From Corticium candelabrum (taxonomy: Eukaryota; Porifera; Homoscleromorpha; Homosclerophorida; Plakinidae): 64,000 bases of DNA. Position 1 is the first letter of the stretch, and the number at the start of each line of letters is the position of its first letter. A model generated the notes under the pieces. The model saw nothing but the letters and a program-made list of their open reading frames with translations. It was not told where the DNA came from and did no database searches. The translations under genes were made by a program, and so were the position numbers. This document shows, piece after piece, positions 54,732 through 64,000 of the stretch. Where the stretch lies: the NCBI RefSeq assembly GCF_963422355.1, contig NC_085090.1:4122512-4186511 (forward strand). Direction: 5' to 3'.

Positions 54732-55958
54732 TTAAAACAAAAAGTCGTTTAGATAGACTGGCTTGTTGATTGTTCTGCCTCTTCTTGTAGTAACTGTCTT
54801 CTGAGGTATTGGTTTGCTTGGAGGGGCTGTTGTTTCTTGAGTCTTCTTTGATGGTGTTGTTTGCTTGGTGGGTAGTTCTAGCTCAGTCATACTACCTCCA
54901 ATTGGTTGCTTACAAAACGTCTCCTTTGATTCTATGAGATGAACTCGATTTCTTCTGTAGGTTCTTCCATTGGCTGCCTCAACGTTGTAAGATCGGTTGG
55001 GTAGCTGTCTAATCACTTTAGCTTGTTGCCATTCTTGAGACCTTCCAAACGGTGGAATTCTTACAGTTTGGTGTTCTTTTAATTCAGGTAGGTCTCCAGC
55101 TGTTCTGTCATAGTATTTCTTTTGTCGTTCTTTGGATTGTCTGAGAGCTTCAAGTTCTTGAGTGACCTTGGGCTTCAATAATGATGTTGCTGTAGTCAGT
55201 AGTGTTCTAGTCCTGCGACTCATCAGCCTTTGGACTGGACTAGTGGTCATACCTTGTGTAGGGGTGTTTCGAAAATCTAAGATCGCCAGCCATGGATCTG
55301 CATTTGCTCGATCAGCTTTCTTCATGAGGTTTTTCGCTGTTTTAATGTTGTTTTCGACTTTGCCATTCGACTGTGGATACCCCGGACTGCTGGTCTTGTG
55401 TGTAATGTCCCATTTCCTTATAAACGTTCGAAAGTAACTGGAAGAGAATTGAGGACCATTATCTGATATCAGTATGTCGGGTATTCCATATCGAGCAAAG
55501 TGTGCTTTCAGCATTTTGACAACTTCTTCTGAAGTAGTAGTTAACAATCTGTTAGTCTCCCAATAGTTGCTATAATAGTCCATTGTGAGTAGATATTCAC
55601 GTCCTTGGAATGTAAATAAGTCTATTCCAACTTTGGCCCATGCCCTGTCTGGAATCTCATGAGTTTGCAACTTTCTTTTGTTTGCCTAGTTTCATAGGTC
55701 CGGCATATGTGACATCGGCTAACATGGTTGTTTGCTTCGGCTGTTATCCCTGGCCAGGGTAATGACTCCCTGGCTCTCCTCAAGCATCAATTCACTCCAA
55801 TGTGTGATGTGTGAACCCGCTGTAGCATATCTGGACGGCAACTTCTTGGTACCACAACTCTGTTTCCTCTGAGAATGATGTCATCCTGTATGACTAGTTT
55901 ATCTCTCACATTGAAAAAATCCGCAATGGATCCTGGTAGTGTATGTTTTTTTGTCTAG
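54732..55958 (-). pseudogene. Gypsy integrase
   Basis: The zinc-binding N-terminus (55958-55680) is scrambled: fragments VVVPRSCRPDMLQRVHTSH and CHICRTYETRQTKE lie in frames with stops. The catalytic core and C-terminus are open from 55670: THEIPDRAWAKVGIDLFTFQ, GIPDILISDNGPQFSSSYF and GYPQSNGKVENNIKTAK, giving D, D and E with 35 residues between the second D and E. The C-terminal domain (VRIPPFGRSQEWQQAKVIRQ, NGRTYRRNRVHLI) and a Pro/Thr-rich tail complete it. Confidence 0.82.
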
Positions 55959-57529
55959 TCATCCCTGTAGAATCGTCTGTTTCAGCTGCTGCATGGCCGT
56001 GTCTGTCTTTGTGGCATTTCTGATATTAGCTAGCCTCACTTGTGACACCTGAACATCTTGTAGCATATCTATTTGTTCACACTCTTTTGCCAAGTTATGT
56101 TTTACTTGGAATACTTCTATGCGTTCACAGTCTCGTGGTGTGTGTTGTAGGTAGGCTCTGAACAATGTGTCTGCCAATACCATCTGTTTCCCTTGTTTGT
56201 ATTCTATGGTAAAACTGTACTCTTGCAAACGCATGAGCATCCTCTGCAACCTCTTCGGTGCTGTGTGCAATGGGTTTCTGTGGATCGTCTCGAGTGGTTT
56301 GTGATCCGTTTCTACTTTAATTATTCTTCCATAGGTGTACGTGTTGAACTTCTCCATTCCGAACACAATTGCTAGAAGTTCTTTCTCTATCTGAGCATAT
56401 TGTTGCTCAGTGTCAGTTAAAGTCCTGCTTGTGTATGCTACTGGTTGACCTGATTGCATCAATACAGCTCCTAGTCCTGTTTGAGATGCATCACACTGTG
56501 TAGTTGTTTCGTCTTTGGGATCAAAGTACCTGAGTACAGGTGTTGCTGTTACTGTTCTCTTGATGCCATTGAATGCTATTTCCTGGACATCAGTCCATTC
56601 CCACTGGATATGTTGTTTAGTTAGCTGTCGGAGCGGGTCGAGGAGGTCGGACAGGTGTGGCATGAACTTTGATAAGTAGTTGGTCATACCAATGAATCGC
56701 CTCACTCCCTGTACATCCTGTGGTGGTGGCATCTTCACTATTGCTTCTATCTTGTCATCATCCGGCTTAATCCCTTGAGACGTAAGCACGTGTCCCATGT
56801 AGGCTACCTTCTGTGTTGCAATGTAGCATTTGTCTTTGTTCAACTTTATACCTTGATTCCTGCATCGCTGTAGTAGTCGTAGCAAATTCTCATCATGATC
56901 TTTCCTTGCTTCGTCTTGTGTTGTGCCACTGCCAACTACCAAAATATCGTCTGCAATCGTGTATATTTCGGCAAGTCCATGAATTGCATTGTCAAGTGCC
57001 CTTTGAAAAATTTCCGGTGCTGGCGTGATCCCAAAAGGCAATCTATTCCAGCGGTATCTCCCATATGGTGTGTTGAATGTCGTAAGCTTGCTGGAGGATT
57101 CATCAAGTCGTACATGCCAATAGCCATTCTTCACATCTAACACGCTGAAAATATTTGCTTTTGATAGCTCTGGTAGAATGTTTAGAATATCGGCATTTGA
57201 TCCTGACTTCGTTTTAATGCTTTGTTGAGTGGTTGTGGGTCTATACAGACTCGTAACTTCCCATTTTGCTTCTTCACCACTACTAAGCTTGAGATCCAAT
57301 CTGTGGGTGTCTCTTCTTTCTGTATAATCTCTAAGCGTTCAAGTTTCTGCAACACTACTTTCAATCTGTCTTTCATGGCAATTGGAAGTCGTGTCAGTGG
57401 CTGTTTCACTGGCTGTATCATGGGGTCGATGTCCAAATGTGTTACTCCTGCAAGTGTGCCAAGTTCTCCTTCAAATACTTCAGCATATTTTGAGTAATCA
57501 ATTCTTTCGTGAGCATGTATTGTCTCCAT
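55959..57529 (-). pseudogene. Gypsy reverse transcriptase and RNase H (one frameshift)
   Basis: The frame from 57529 gives LDIDPMIQPVKQPLTRLPIA, LRVCIDPQPLNKALKR, and then shifts near 57187. The second frame (to 55959) carries ANIFSVLDVKNGYWHVRLDE, TFNTPYGRYRWNRLPFGITP, APEIFQRALDN, IYTIADDILVVG (the catalytic A-D-D), LNKDKCYIATQKVAYMGHVL and VRRFIGMTNYLSKFMPHLSD. RNase H follows with TTTQCDASQTGLGAVLMQSG, AYTSRTLTDTEQQYAQIEKE, LLAIVFGMEKF and VETDHKPLE (the D-E-D-type acidic residues are present). Apart from the single frameshift the catalytic residues are conserved, so the copy decayed recently. Confidence 0.85.
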
Positions 57530-57690
57530 GTGACTCTCCCCTGTGGCTGTTTAGTCTCTTGTATCATCTAGATGTTGTCATAGTCCACTTTGATTAGACT
57601 CATGGCTTGTGATATCTGAGCTCCTAATATGGATGTAGTAGCTGCATTATCCATCACAACAAACTAAACATTATAGGTTTGCGCATTCTT

Positions 57691-57876
57691 CTAATTTTTG
57701 ACACGCAGTATGCACTTCCCAAGTGGTCTAGTCTTTGCTCCACTGTATTGAGTAAGTGTTTGTGTTGTCTGCTGCAAGTCATTCAATCTTCTATGTGGAA
57801 TATCTTGTTTCCTGATGACATTGCATGTGGCACCTGTATCGATCTGAAATCGGATAGGCGTTTCATCAACTGTCAA
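57691..57876 (-). pseudogene. Gypsy aspartic protease
   Basis: The frame contains VDETPIRFQIDTGATCNVIR, with D-T-G-A the catalytic motif of retropepsins, followed by LTQYSGAKTRPLGKC (the flap and C-terminal G-x-x-x-P-x-G block). It lies between gag and RT as expected. The link to RT is broken by stops around 57600-57690. Confidence 0.75.
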
Positions 57877-57956
57877 CGTTGTACATAACTTGTTTTCATA
57901 TCTTCAGCCATCTAACACGTTGATTTCGTCATCACGCGGCGTCAACGCTAGTGTCA

Positions 57957-58897
57957 CTACTTGCTGTTTGCTCCAGCGTTGATCATCACTGCTGTCTTCA
58001 TACATGCTGTTTCCGAATCATATCGCATCATGTGGACGGCTGCTTGTTTTGTTCCGGATTTCGCACTTGACCTGCACATCTGTGCAAAATGATTCTGCTT
58101 ATTGCATTTCTTGCATAACTTTTTATACCCAGCACAGTGCTGTTTGCCCCACTTGTGGTCCTTACCACAATATTTGCATTCCTTGTGTGTTGACATTTCT
58201 GCACGTGGCAATTGTCTGCGTTGCTTGCCAAGAGCTCTTCTGTTTGGATCTGAATGCATGAACCTGTTGCGTTTCATTGTTGCCCATCTCCTTCATATGT
58301 GCAGCTGTCGTTTCGCATGCTCGACAGACTGATACACATGTCGCTAGCGTAAGTTCCTTTTTTTGGTAGTAGTTGTTTTCTCAATGTGTCGTCTCTAACA
58401 CCTACTACTATTTTGTCTCTCAGTAGCTCAGCATGCATCTGTCCCAATTGACACGTCTTGGCCAATTATTTGAAGTCTGTCAAGAATTGATCAAAAGACT
58501 CACCCTCTCTTTGAGCTTTCTGGTTGAAACGGAAACGTTCATAAATGACATTAGTTTCCCCGAGGCAAAACTTCTCCATTTCTTCAAGAACTTTATCCAG
58601 GTCCCTCTTGTCCGCATCGTTTGCAAATGGCAGTGCAATGTATATTCTAAGAGCATCTTGTCCTATGCACGTTATGAATGTAGCGATCCTGTGCTATTTC
58701 ATATCTGGTAGTTTGAGGTTGGCCAGGATCTCGTATGAATCCCAAATCTGTCGAAATTCGCGCCACGATTGAGATATGTTTCCCCTCACGACTAGTGGCT
58801 TTGGGAGCGGTATCCTGCTCTGCAATCTGAGTGGACGAGCTGCTTCTATGTGTGCTTCTTCAGCTAGTAGCAACGGGAATTTCACTTGTTCAACCAT
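57957..58897 (-). pseudogene. Gypsy gag with zinc knuckle, broken
   Basis: The N-terminal frame gives KPLVVRGNISQSWREFRQIW then DSYEILANLKLPDMK (the W-x-x-F-x-x-x-W-x-x-Y core). A stop at 58694 breaks the frame. It then gives RRIATFITCIGQDALRIY-type sequence, RDKIVVGVRDDTLRKQLL, and after another break CKYCGKDHKWGKQHCAGYKK then LCKKCNKQNHFAQMCR, a CCHC-type zinc knuckle pair. At least three frame interruptions are visible. The product would package the RNA. Confidence 0.72.
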
Positions 58898-58951
58898 TTC
58901 GCTCGTTTATCTCCCTTCTCTCGGCAGCGTGTAGCTTCACTCGTGTCACCA

Positions 58952-59055
58952 TGTAACATGCAATGTGCTCTTTAGATATACACTATAGGACTGATTGTAT
59001 TGTGATATATGATCACTACTTATACAAGTGTATAATCTAATTACATTCTATTACA
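58952..59055 (-). repeat. Gypsy 5' LTR
   Basis: 104 bp, five mismatches to the other LTR, and abuts the primer-binding-like TGGTGACACGAG. Confidence 0.88.
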
Positions 59056-59239
59056 CCCAGGAAAAACAACAGATCATTACAAGTACACCAAGAAAAGAAC
59101 CGTAGATTAGCCATTCACGTGACGACATAAAAATAGAAGTTAAAACTTTAATCTTCTTGGTTTGCACACTTTGTAACAACAGGGTTTTGCACTAGAATAA
59201 ACTGGGTATGATAAATGGATTTTTGACGATACCGATTGC

Positions 59240-59294
59240 CTGGTTTCTTCGGTGTTGGGGGATCTTTCTCGGATTTCGATGCCTTCAAGCCCAT
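59240..59294 (-). pseudogene. Duplicated orphan exon 1, MGLKASKS-type
   Basis: Copy of the 34.4-kb start exon: MGLKASKSEKDPPTPKKP. The splice donor has changed to GCAATC, a GC-type site. Exon 2 with the 12-residue repeats is not part of the duplicated segment, and the would-be intron contains a gypsy element and the duplication junction, so this copy has no downstream partner. Confidence 0.5.
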
Positions 59295-59456
59295 TACGAT
59301 GCGTAGACGTACAGACCAGGTAGTCAGACGTCAAGCAATTCTTGCGATTCAAACACAACACGCTTAAGTTAAGCAACCAAGCGAATAATTGCAATCTTTC
59401 AGTTCCTTAGATCTGTATCACGTGACGCACAAACTAATGAATAGCCCCTTGCGAAA

Positions 59457-59466
59457 CTATATATAG
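59457..59466 (-). promoter_or_regulatory. Candidate TATA box, duplicate copy
   Basis: CTATATATAG lies about 160 bp upstream of the duplicated MGLKASKS codon, with CACGTGAC between them, as in copy 1. Confidence 0.35.
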
Positions 59467-61360
59467 CAGATGACGTAATAACATGTCTAGCCTGTAAGAC
59501 AAACCAAATTCAAGCCTTTCATGCTTCATTTAATAAATAGAATTGTATATACGTTACACCACTGCGCTATTTTTTACCAGAAATTGCGTCTTTGCAATTT
59601 AGGTATGAGAACACCAATGATACTCAAATTAATTATGGTTATATGAAATATCTGGTAACGTCATCCAAAACAAAATTTATGCTAACACGGTGTACAATTT
59701 GACTATGCCAAATTCAACACGACTTCTCAGCTAACATATAATTAAGCATTCATCTTCCTCTTGGAATATAACTTCAACGTGTTTCTATGCTGACTATGTA
59801 CTTACTAACAAACTACCAAAAGCAAGACAAACTATAGCAATCTGTAGTTCAACTGTGTAAACTATAACAACAATCAGATTAATGTCTATAGCAATCGACC
59901 CTATGAAAAAAAATTATTTTAAGAAACGTTTAAGCTCAAAGAAGCATCAATATTGCAAAATATTTTACAGAAAAAACTAAATATATATTTAATATAAAAA
60001 ATTAAATTTTGTTTCTTTTTTTCAGGCAAACATTTCAAGAAGTCACGTTACTGTGACACAGTCTATCATAAAGCATGAACATTTACATTATATATACACT
60101 GAATACCAAGTAAACACTTGTTGTAATGTGTGACTTTACTCTACTTGCAGCACAGCCCAATTATAGGGTAAGCAGAATGTGCACAATCAATTGCCTAAAA
60201 ACATATACAAGGATAATTTCAGGCGTAAGGAAGTTCAATTACCGTTATTACAATATACTTTGCTTTAAAGCAAAAACACACTGAACGTAACCAAATATGC
60301 AGTAATCACACAAAACATTAAATTTCATTATTTATTACAGTTGTAGGACAAATCATGAATCTTTCTTTACAGAAACCATTCCTTCCATATTTTGGGCCTA
60401 GTAATACATCTAACAATAATTAAAGACCACATTAACTCAAAGAAATTTATTTCAAACGTATATGTGTGACTTGCATTTTTATTAGATAAATGTGCAGCTT
60501 TCTTTTAGACACCAACAAAAGGGCATGCAATGGGGTAAGATATTCAATGATAGTCTTTCACTTACCTGCTTGCCGACCGAAATCAACAGCCTAAAACAAT
60601 AACTTCTTTAGCTCAAATGAAAAGACACAACACACACACACACGAAATGGGCAAGCAGCAACTAAAATAGCAATAATAAATGATAAAAACGGTTTAACTA
60701 CCCACTCTAGCTGATACTGACATAAAATCCTAATATGGATATTAGGATTTTAACAATTATCTGTGAATGCATAGAAAGAATCATGTAGTAGATGGGTTTA
60801 GCAAATGTAAATACATAAACGTAAATAATACGAAAACATACCATATCATATACAAAACATCATGGAAGATGCTCAATATAAATGCAAATAAATGTAAAGT
60901 GTAACTAAATAAAATAAGAACATGGATTGAAAAGCAGCATAGAAATATTAAACAAAGAGTTTTGACGATATCGTTGCAATTTAATCAAGTAATATCATCA
61001 AGTAAATACCCTGTACAAATCATTAAACAATTGATCATGTCAATAGGATGAAAAATAGGCTTTATTCTGTTTCTCCTTGTCATAATCAAAATTGTAATGA
61101 CTGTTCAGTGCAACAGTCTACTTTCGTACATAGAGATATGTAACAATTACACATTGAACTGCAGTAAAGGCAACACGTGTTCTGATTATGACTATAAGTT
61201 TTTATCATAATGACATAACTGTTCCTTTGCCAGCCTCAGTCATGATCAGAACATACATAAGCACTCACAGCAATCGACAACTGTCAAAAAAACAGCAAAC
61301 ACAATTTCAATTGTGTAACTCTGGAAAGCGTCACAGCCATATGGCGCTGGTACAATTTGA
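59467..61360. other. Non-coding duplicate of 34600-36520
   Basis: No gene. It repeats copy 1 with small indels and lacks the long (TA)n tract. Confidence 0.55.
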
Positions 61361-61369
61361 CTTCTTACC

Positions 61370-64000
61370 TCGTTGAGATGTTCCTTCAGGGCACAACACG
61401 TTCCTTGTTGGAAATTGTCGCCGTGGCGCAATGGTTGAGATCCCGAGCCTCCGCTCATGCGCCACTTACTTTTTGGTTCTGTTTTTCAGGGAAATGGAAA
61501 TTATACGCACGGATTCCTGCTTCCTTGCATTTCATGTTGGATAACCATTAGAGACCGGATGGAGAAAGGAAAGTAAAATCAAATTGCGTGGGCTCTCAGA
61601 GAGTCTATATGTTCAATGACACAAATGCGACGGCAGGGCTACGCATATACACTTCTTTTCAATCCTCGCGCTACGTTCCGTGGGTGTAGTCAGCTCTGTC
61701 TAACTAACTGCTTTAAGTTAAACCACATTTGACTCCTTACCTGAACTCGTTTAGATGTCCCGGCACGGCATCACACTTGCCTGGTCAGAAAGAGTGGCCG
61801 TGGCGCAAGCGTAATACTCGGGGCTTGTGCGCATGCGCAAATTGTTTTGTGTCTACTTTTAGGCGCGGATCCCGGCCCAAACGAGATTTGTTTTTTGAGC
61901 AACCCTTTGATCCACGTACGGTAAATAGACTTGAAACTGTGCTATAAGTCTGCCGATCACGAACGGTTGGGTGACTGTCCCACAAGACAGACTGCAACTA
62001 GCAAACAGGAGCAAGCCTTCAGAAAGCAGGCGAGAAGAAATTGGTGTCCATAAAGCGCCCGAATAGTTTCTGCATAAGAATCCCACATTCTTACGCCAGG
62101 CTGCTTGTGTTATCTCTATATCAGATGTATTATATGCATATGAAGGTAATGACCCACACTAAGAGACTTATTGTTTCGAACAGCGTGCGAGATGCCTGGC
62201 AGGCAACTATATGGATGCCTCCAACGAATTGCTATTTCAATGTCCCAACTCTTTGATGGTATTTTCGTTATGCCAAGGGCATTGCCTGCTAGTAACGGCA
62301 CCGATTCGAAAGCTTTAACCTGTATACCATGAGCAATCTATAATTGCTAACGACAACGCCCGCTTCAGCTCTTGTACCAGTCTGACGCTGGATAGAGGAC
62401 AGCTGTCGCTAAATATGAAGAGGGGCCCCAAACGAGTACTCTTGACAGCTATATATGCCAAGAGCGATGATACCGGGCAGATGTCATTAGCGCTCCGTCC
62501 AAGATGTACATCGGCACCATGGCAGAAGAGGTCAGTCTTTGCCCGCTTGAGGTGTAGACGCACAAGGAATGGATTCTTGTGAGATTCGGTCGTGATATCC
62601 TCAGATGTGAGCTAAGATGCATGTTCGAAGGCCGGAAATGATGACAGGGTGAATTTGACCGCTCCAAGGAAACCGAATAAACCCGGGCAGCAGGGCTGAC
62701 CAGAGCATAACCGTATCGTAGCTTAAAGGCTGCTGAGACCAGACGGCCTTGGTCGCGCGAAGTTCCATCGGTTTGATAGCAAGGCATTGACGGGCGTGGC
62801 ACTCACCCTGCGAGGGGTGCAATCCACACAGAACATATGTTAGTTAGGGAAGAGCAGACACAAACAGATGTTTATGGCCATATTGAATATATGTAGGTGA
62901 CGTACGGCAGATAAGCAGCATATGATGGTCTTTTGCTTAAGCTGCTGTTCCTTGAGAGTTGCGACGAAAAGACACAGAGTATGTTTGGATGCAAGAAAAG
63001 GAAGAATTGAGAGTCCTTGGCAAAATTGGTGATACCGAGATTAGCAGATAGCGTACGACCTAAGAGTGGCCGAAGCTGAGACTGGCGCAAAGGGTCGAAT
63101 AGCCTTGACCTCCAGATAGGTGAGCTCGAGTCGATGTCCGAGGGTTGCAGGAGCGCTTGGAATTGCACCAAGACTTGATCCGGGCTGAACGTAGCGATTG
63201 GTGAAAAAGCAAGCCGTTAGTAGGTTGTTACAAGACAGGGCATCCACAAAGTGACTAGACTTTCCGCAAAATATGTATGGCCTGCCAAGTAAATGAAAAA
63301 TGGGCATCAACAAACGCGAAAAGCCTCATAAGATGCATCACCAGCTGAGTTATGACAGGGATAGTTACGCCAGAAGGAAACAATAGTGGTATTGTCGCAC
63401 CAGCACTGAATAGACTCGTCGTGCCATTGACGACACCAAGCGGCGCTAGCGAGAAGAACCGGCACTCACTCCGTTAATGCGATAGCGCAGTCACGTCACG
63501 CTATTAACCATTCCTATTGTAGCCAGTGCTCGTGCCAGACCTTCCCACAACCTCATAGACCAGATTCGTACGAAATCATTCGCAGGGTTGGTGGTGCGAG
63601 TCAAGAGTACGTAGAGAGTACGTCCCAATTTATCGGACTAGAAAGGTATCTCACTACAGTATATCTCCTTGCGCGTCCGCCTTCAGCCGAACTCAACAGT
63701 TTAGGCGCTCGATGCGGCAAGAGAAGTCATTATGGCGGCGAAGGAAAAATCTGTCGGCTTTGAATACCGACACATTGTGCTGAAGGTTTCTAACCAACGA
63801 CAGCAGCTCTCTCTTGGTCAATAGCGATCCCCAAGCCAATGGCTAACCATTCGACAGGTTCGTTGTAGCTTTGCTTGCGGCAGACAGATCGTACCTGCAT
63901 CCGAATTTAGATTCAGCTCGAGAAACACAAGACACAATGACATTCCCACAAGCGTTTTTGTGGCTAGCGGAGTTCGCCGCTCCGAAAAAAGGAAATCGTC
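61370..64000 (-). mobile_element. Ngaro/DIRS-like retrotransposon, copy C (runs off the window)
   Basis: Minus-strand copy equivalent to copy B. B2 is at 61375-61520, A2 at about 61590-61650, B1 at 61735-61890, YR at 62160-63280, RNase H at about 63300-63830, and RT begins at about 63830 and continues past 64000. Its B repeats end with GAGGTAAGAAGTC and CAGGTAAGGAGTC. All frames are broken. Confidence 0.78.
62160..63280 (-). pseudogene. Ngaro copy C, tyrosine recombinase
   Basis: Fragments: AVWSQQPLSYDTVML and ALLPGFIRFPWSGQIHPVII near 62800, MRLHLKRAKTDLFCHGADVH and PLFIFSDSCPLSSVRLVQEL from 62563, and LGITKIPSKSWDIEIAIRW near 62260, with frame changes between them. The expected GHS-x-R segment is eroded (STG-Y-T-G at 62315). 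The Tyr nucleophile region is disrupted. Confidence 0.7.

Larger units (their letters stand above)
54523..59055 (-). mobile_element. Ty3/gypsy LTR retrotransposon, 104-bp LTRs, 5-bp TSD
   Basis: Complete in outline, 4533 bp, transcribed on the minus strand. LTRs lie at 54523-54626 and 58952-59055, start TGTAACATGC and end CTATTACA (plus-strand view), and differ at five of 104 positions. The 5-bp target duplication CCCAG flanks both ends (54518-54522 and 59056-59060). A primer-binding-like TGGTGACACGAGTGAAGC directly follows the 5' LTR (minus strand, from 58951), and a polypurine run precedes the 3' LTR (54627-54646). The order gag, protease, RT, RNase H, integrase identifies Ty3/gypsy. Frameshifts and stops in gag, at the RT start and in the integrase zinc region indicate that it is inactive. 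Confidence 0.9.
53797..64000. repeat. Segmental duplication, copy 2 (interrupted by a gypsy element)
   Basis: 53797-54522 plus 59056-64000 equals copy 1 from 33440 to about 39150 in order and orientation. The gypsy element occupies the gap at the position equivalent to 34194 of copy 1 (CACCAGGAAAAGCAAC there, CCCAGGAAAAACAAC here). The left junction abuts the truncated hAT gene. The right end runs out of the window. Confidence 0.8.

Noticed and set aside
61420..61450. TGGCGCAATGG in the Ngaro B repeat as an RNA polymerase III box A (SINE)
   Set aside because: The same repeat in other copies lacks the match and no box B follows, so it is a chance match in the split direct repeat.

Overview
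The window looks like nuclear DNA from an early-branching animal. A sponge is my best guess and a cnidarian is the alternative. The grounds are AT-rich sequence, mostly short GT-AG introns, a split-exon CARD/NB-ARC/TPR receptor gene, a cluster of secreted fibrinogen-related (FReD) genes, a P2X7-C-like gene relic, and abundant Ngaro/DIRS, Ty3/gypsy, Tc1, hAT and THAP-type transposons. There is no sign of bacterial organisation, and no complete tRNA, rRNA or CRISPR was seen.

Layout. (a) 1-3.7 kb: a dead FReD gene whose coding sequence is split by a degenerate Tc1-family transposon. (b) 4.9-20.9 kb, minus strand: a large gene assembled from splice sites and frames. It reads CARD exon, NB-ARC exons (P-loop, Walker B, GLPLA-like motif), then twelve downstream exons: eleven phase-1 TPR exons of 123-132 bp and a short terminal exon. 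Its roughly 7.6 kb largest intron holds a P2X7-C-like pseudogene, a THAP-domain transposase relic and a 120-bp perfect-style hairpin. The 5' exon(s) are not resolved. (c) 20.9-26.9 kb: mostly non-coding, with a Mutator-like TIR element and one orphan candidate exon. (d) 26.9-32.5 kb: Ngaro-like tyrosine-recombinase retrotransposon copy A on the plus strand, with split direct repeats A1, B1-A2-B2. (e) 32.8-34.4 kb, minus strand: a candidate two-exon gene with a myristoylation-type N-terminus followed by eight 12-residue charged repeats. (f) 36.5-40.4 kb: Ngaro copy B on the minus strand. (g) 41.4-50.5 kb: FReD cluster, made of one 3' fragment, one multi-lesion pseudogene and one almost intact gene with a single premature stop. 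The cluster carries an intervening Harbinger-like element with a nested hAT-like piece. (h) 52.1-53.8 kb: a hAT transposase (DUF4371/ZMYM1-like) truncated by a duplication junction. (i) 53.8-64 kb: a second copy of the 33.4-39.1 kb segment, including Ngaro copy C, into which a 4.5-kb Ty3/gypsy element with 104-bp LTRs inserted after the duplication.

Two immune-type families dominate: an intracellular CARD-NB-ARC-TPR sensor and secreted FReD lectin-like proteins. Both sit among many mobile elements and segmental duplications, and most FReD copies are decaying. All gene models here come from reading frames and splice consensus by eye. None has transcript or database support.
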